6,002 nt of DNA from Dehalococcoidia bacterium. GTDB taxonomy: Bacteria; Chloroflexota; Dehalococcoidia; Dehalococcoidales; JAUWZL01. Under the pieces are notes generated by a model. It searched no databases and was not told the origin of the DNA. It saw nothing but the letters and a program-made list of their open reading frames with translations. The translations under genes were made by a program, and so were the position numbers. How positions within the stretch are numbered: the stretch's first letter is position 1; each line of letters begins with the position of its first letter. Below, one piece after another: positions 5,479 through 6,002 of this stretch. The stretch is from positions 1-6,002 of the forward strand of contig JAUWZL010000042.1 in NCBI GenBank assembly GCA_030615305.1, read 5' to 3'.

Positions 5479-6002
5479 CTTTCTCGTCCTGGCGATGAAT
5501 AAAATAGAGAAAGGTATCCTCCAGCGAAGCCTCGGATTTTCCCGTAGTCTGCCTTAGCTCACTTGGTGTTCCCTGGGCAATGACTTTGCCCAGGCGCATA
5601 AATGCTAGACGGTCGCAATGAGCGGCATCATCCATGGTATGGCTGGAGATAATAAGCGTTGACCCCTGTTTGGTCAGGGAAGTAAAGTAGTCCCAAAAGG
5701 TAACCCTGAGCTCAGGATCAAGGCCAACAGTAGGCTCATCAAGAAGAAGTAGCGGTGGCTTGTGGACTATGGCACAGGCCAGGCTGACCCTCTGCATCAT
5801 GCCGCCGCTCAAGTTTAGCACCGGGTCGTTACGGCGTGGCCACAGATCAACCAGTTTTATTACCTCTTCTACCCGCTGTGCCCGTTCCCTCTTATCTCTC
5901 AGACCATAGATTCGGGCAAAGAAATCTACATTCTGTAGGGCCGATAGCTCTGAATATAGCGAGTGAAGCTGTGGCATGTAGCCAATGAGATGGGCCGTTT
6001 TT
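5471..6002 (-). CDS. ABC exporter ATP-binding subunit, 5' end beyond window
   Basis: Cytosolic ATPase that powers the adjoining ABC-2 permease. Only the C-terminal 177 codons or so are present; the frame stays open to the right edge, so the Walker A end lies outside. Visible are the Q-loop IGYMPQLHSLYSELSALQNV, the signature LSGGMMQRVSLACAIVHKP, Walker B LLLLDEPTVGLDP with the catalytic Glu, and the switch His in LIISSHTMDDAAHCDRL. The tail (EASLEDTFLYFIHRQ) is the short C-terminal extension usual in DrrA/CcmA-like ATPases. An apparent ATG at 5977 falls inside the Q-loop and cannot be the real start. The gene overlaps the permease by 8 nt, a typical exporter pair. A promoter, if any, is off the window. 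Confidence 0.92.
   Translation of the reverse strand, partial: KTAHLIGYMPQLHSLYSELSALQNVDFFARIYGLRDKRERAQRVEEVIKLVDLWPRRNDPVLNLSGGMMQRVSLACAIVHKPPLLLLDEPTVGLDPELRVTFWDYFTSLTKQGSTLIISSHTMDDAAHCDRLAFMRLGKVIAQGTPSELRQTTGKSEASLEDTFLYFIHRQDEKDA

Noticed and set aside
5471..5977. Short complete ATPase starting at ATG 5977
   Set aside because: The frame continues open to the edge with AHLIGYMPQ, so the ATG is an internal Met in the Q-loop; the gene is cut by the window and is not truncated.
1..6002. CRISPR array, transposon, tRNA or phage features
   Set aside because: No regularly spaced repeats, transposase, terminal repeats or RNA folds were found on either strand.

Overview
The window looks bacterial: densely packed genes in short operons, ATG starts, good AGGAGG-type ribosome binding sites, sigma70-like promoters and middling GC. 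Separate mannosyl-3-phosphoglycerate synthase and phosphatase genes beside a minimal SufC-SufB pair, and a DrrAB-type ABC exporter, fit a Chloroflexota lineage near Dehalococcoidia best. That assignment is inference from gene content. Thermophilic archaea and Thermus also carry the mannosylglycerate genes, but the promoter and RBS style argues against an archaeon.

Layout. Positions 5-1977 (minus strand) hold sufC followed by a sufB/sufD-family gene overlapping it by 16 nt; together they encode a scaffold-ATPase complex for Fe-S cluster assembly. Positions 1978-2248 are a divergent intergenic region with a predicted promoter for each direction, two dyad-symmetric elements, and a shared GCTAGTGAC word near both transcription units. 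Positions 2249-4309 (plus strand) hold mpgS and mpgP, the two-step pathway from GDP-mannose and 3-phosphoglycerate to the compatible solute mannosylglycerate. A small four-helix membrane protein of unknown function (4334-4747) follows in the same direction and probably in the same transcript. Positions 4744-6002 (minus strand) hold an ABC-2 exporter permease and most of its ATPase, which runs off the right edge.

The plus-strand and right-hand minus-strand units converge with a 4-nt overlap of their stop codons, leaving no space for an intergenic terminator. No tRNA, rRNA, CRISPR array, insertion sequence or transposase was seen. All five complete genes and the one partial gene are in recognisable families except the 137-residue membrane protein. 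No wholly new system is evident. The points most worth following are the unfused mannosylglycerate operon, the minimal SufCB pair with a C-terminal CxxC on SufC, the symmetric elements in the divergent promoter region, and the orphan membrane protein attached to the osmolyte operon.
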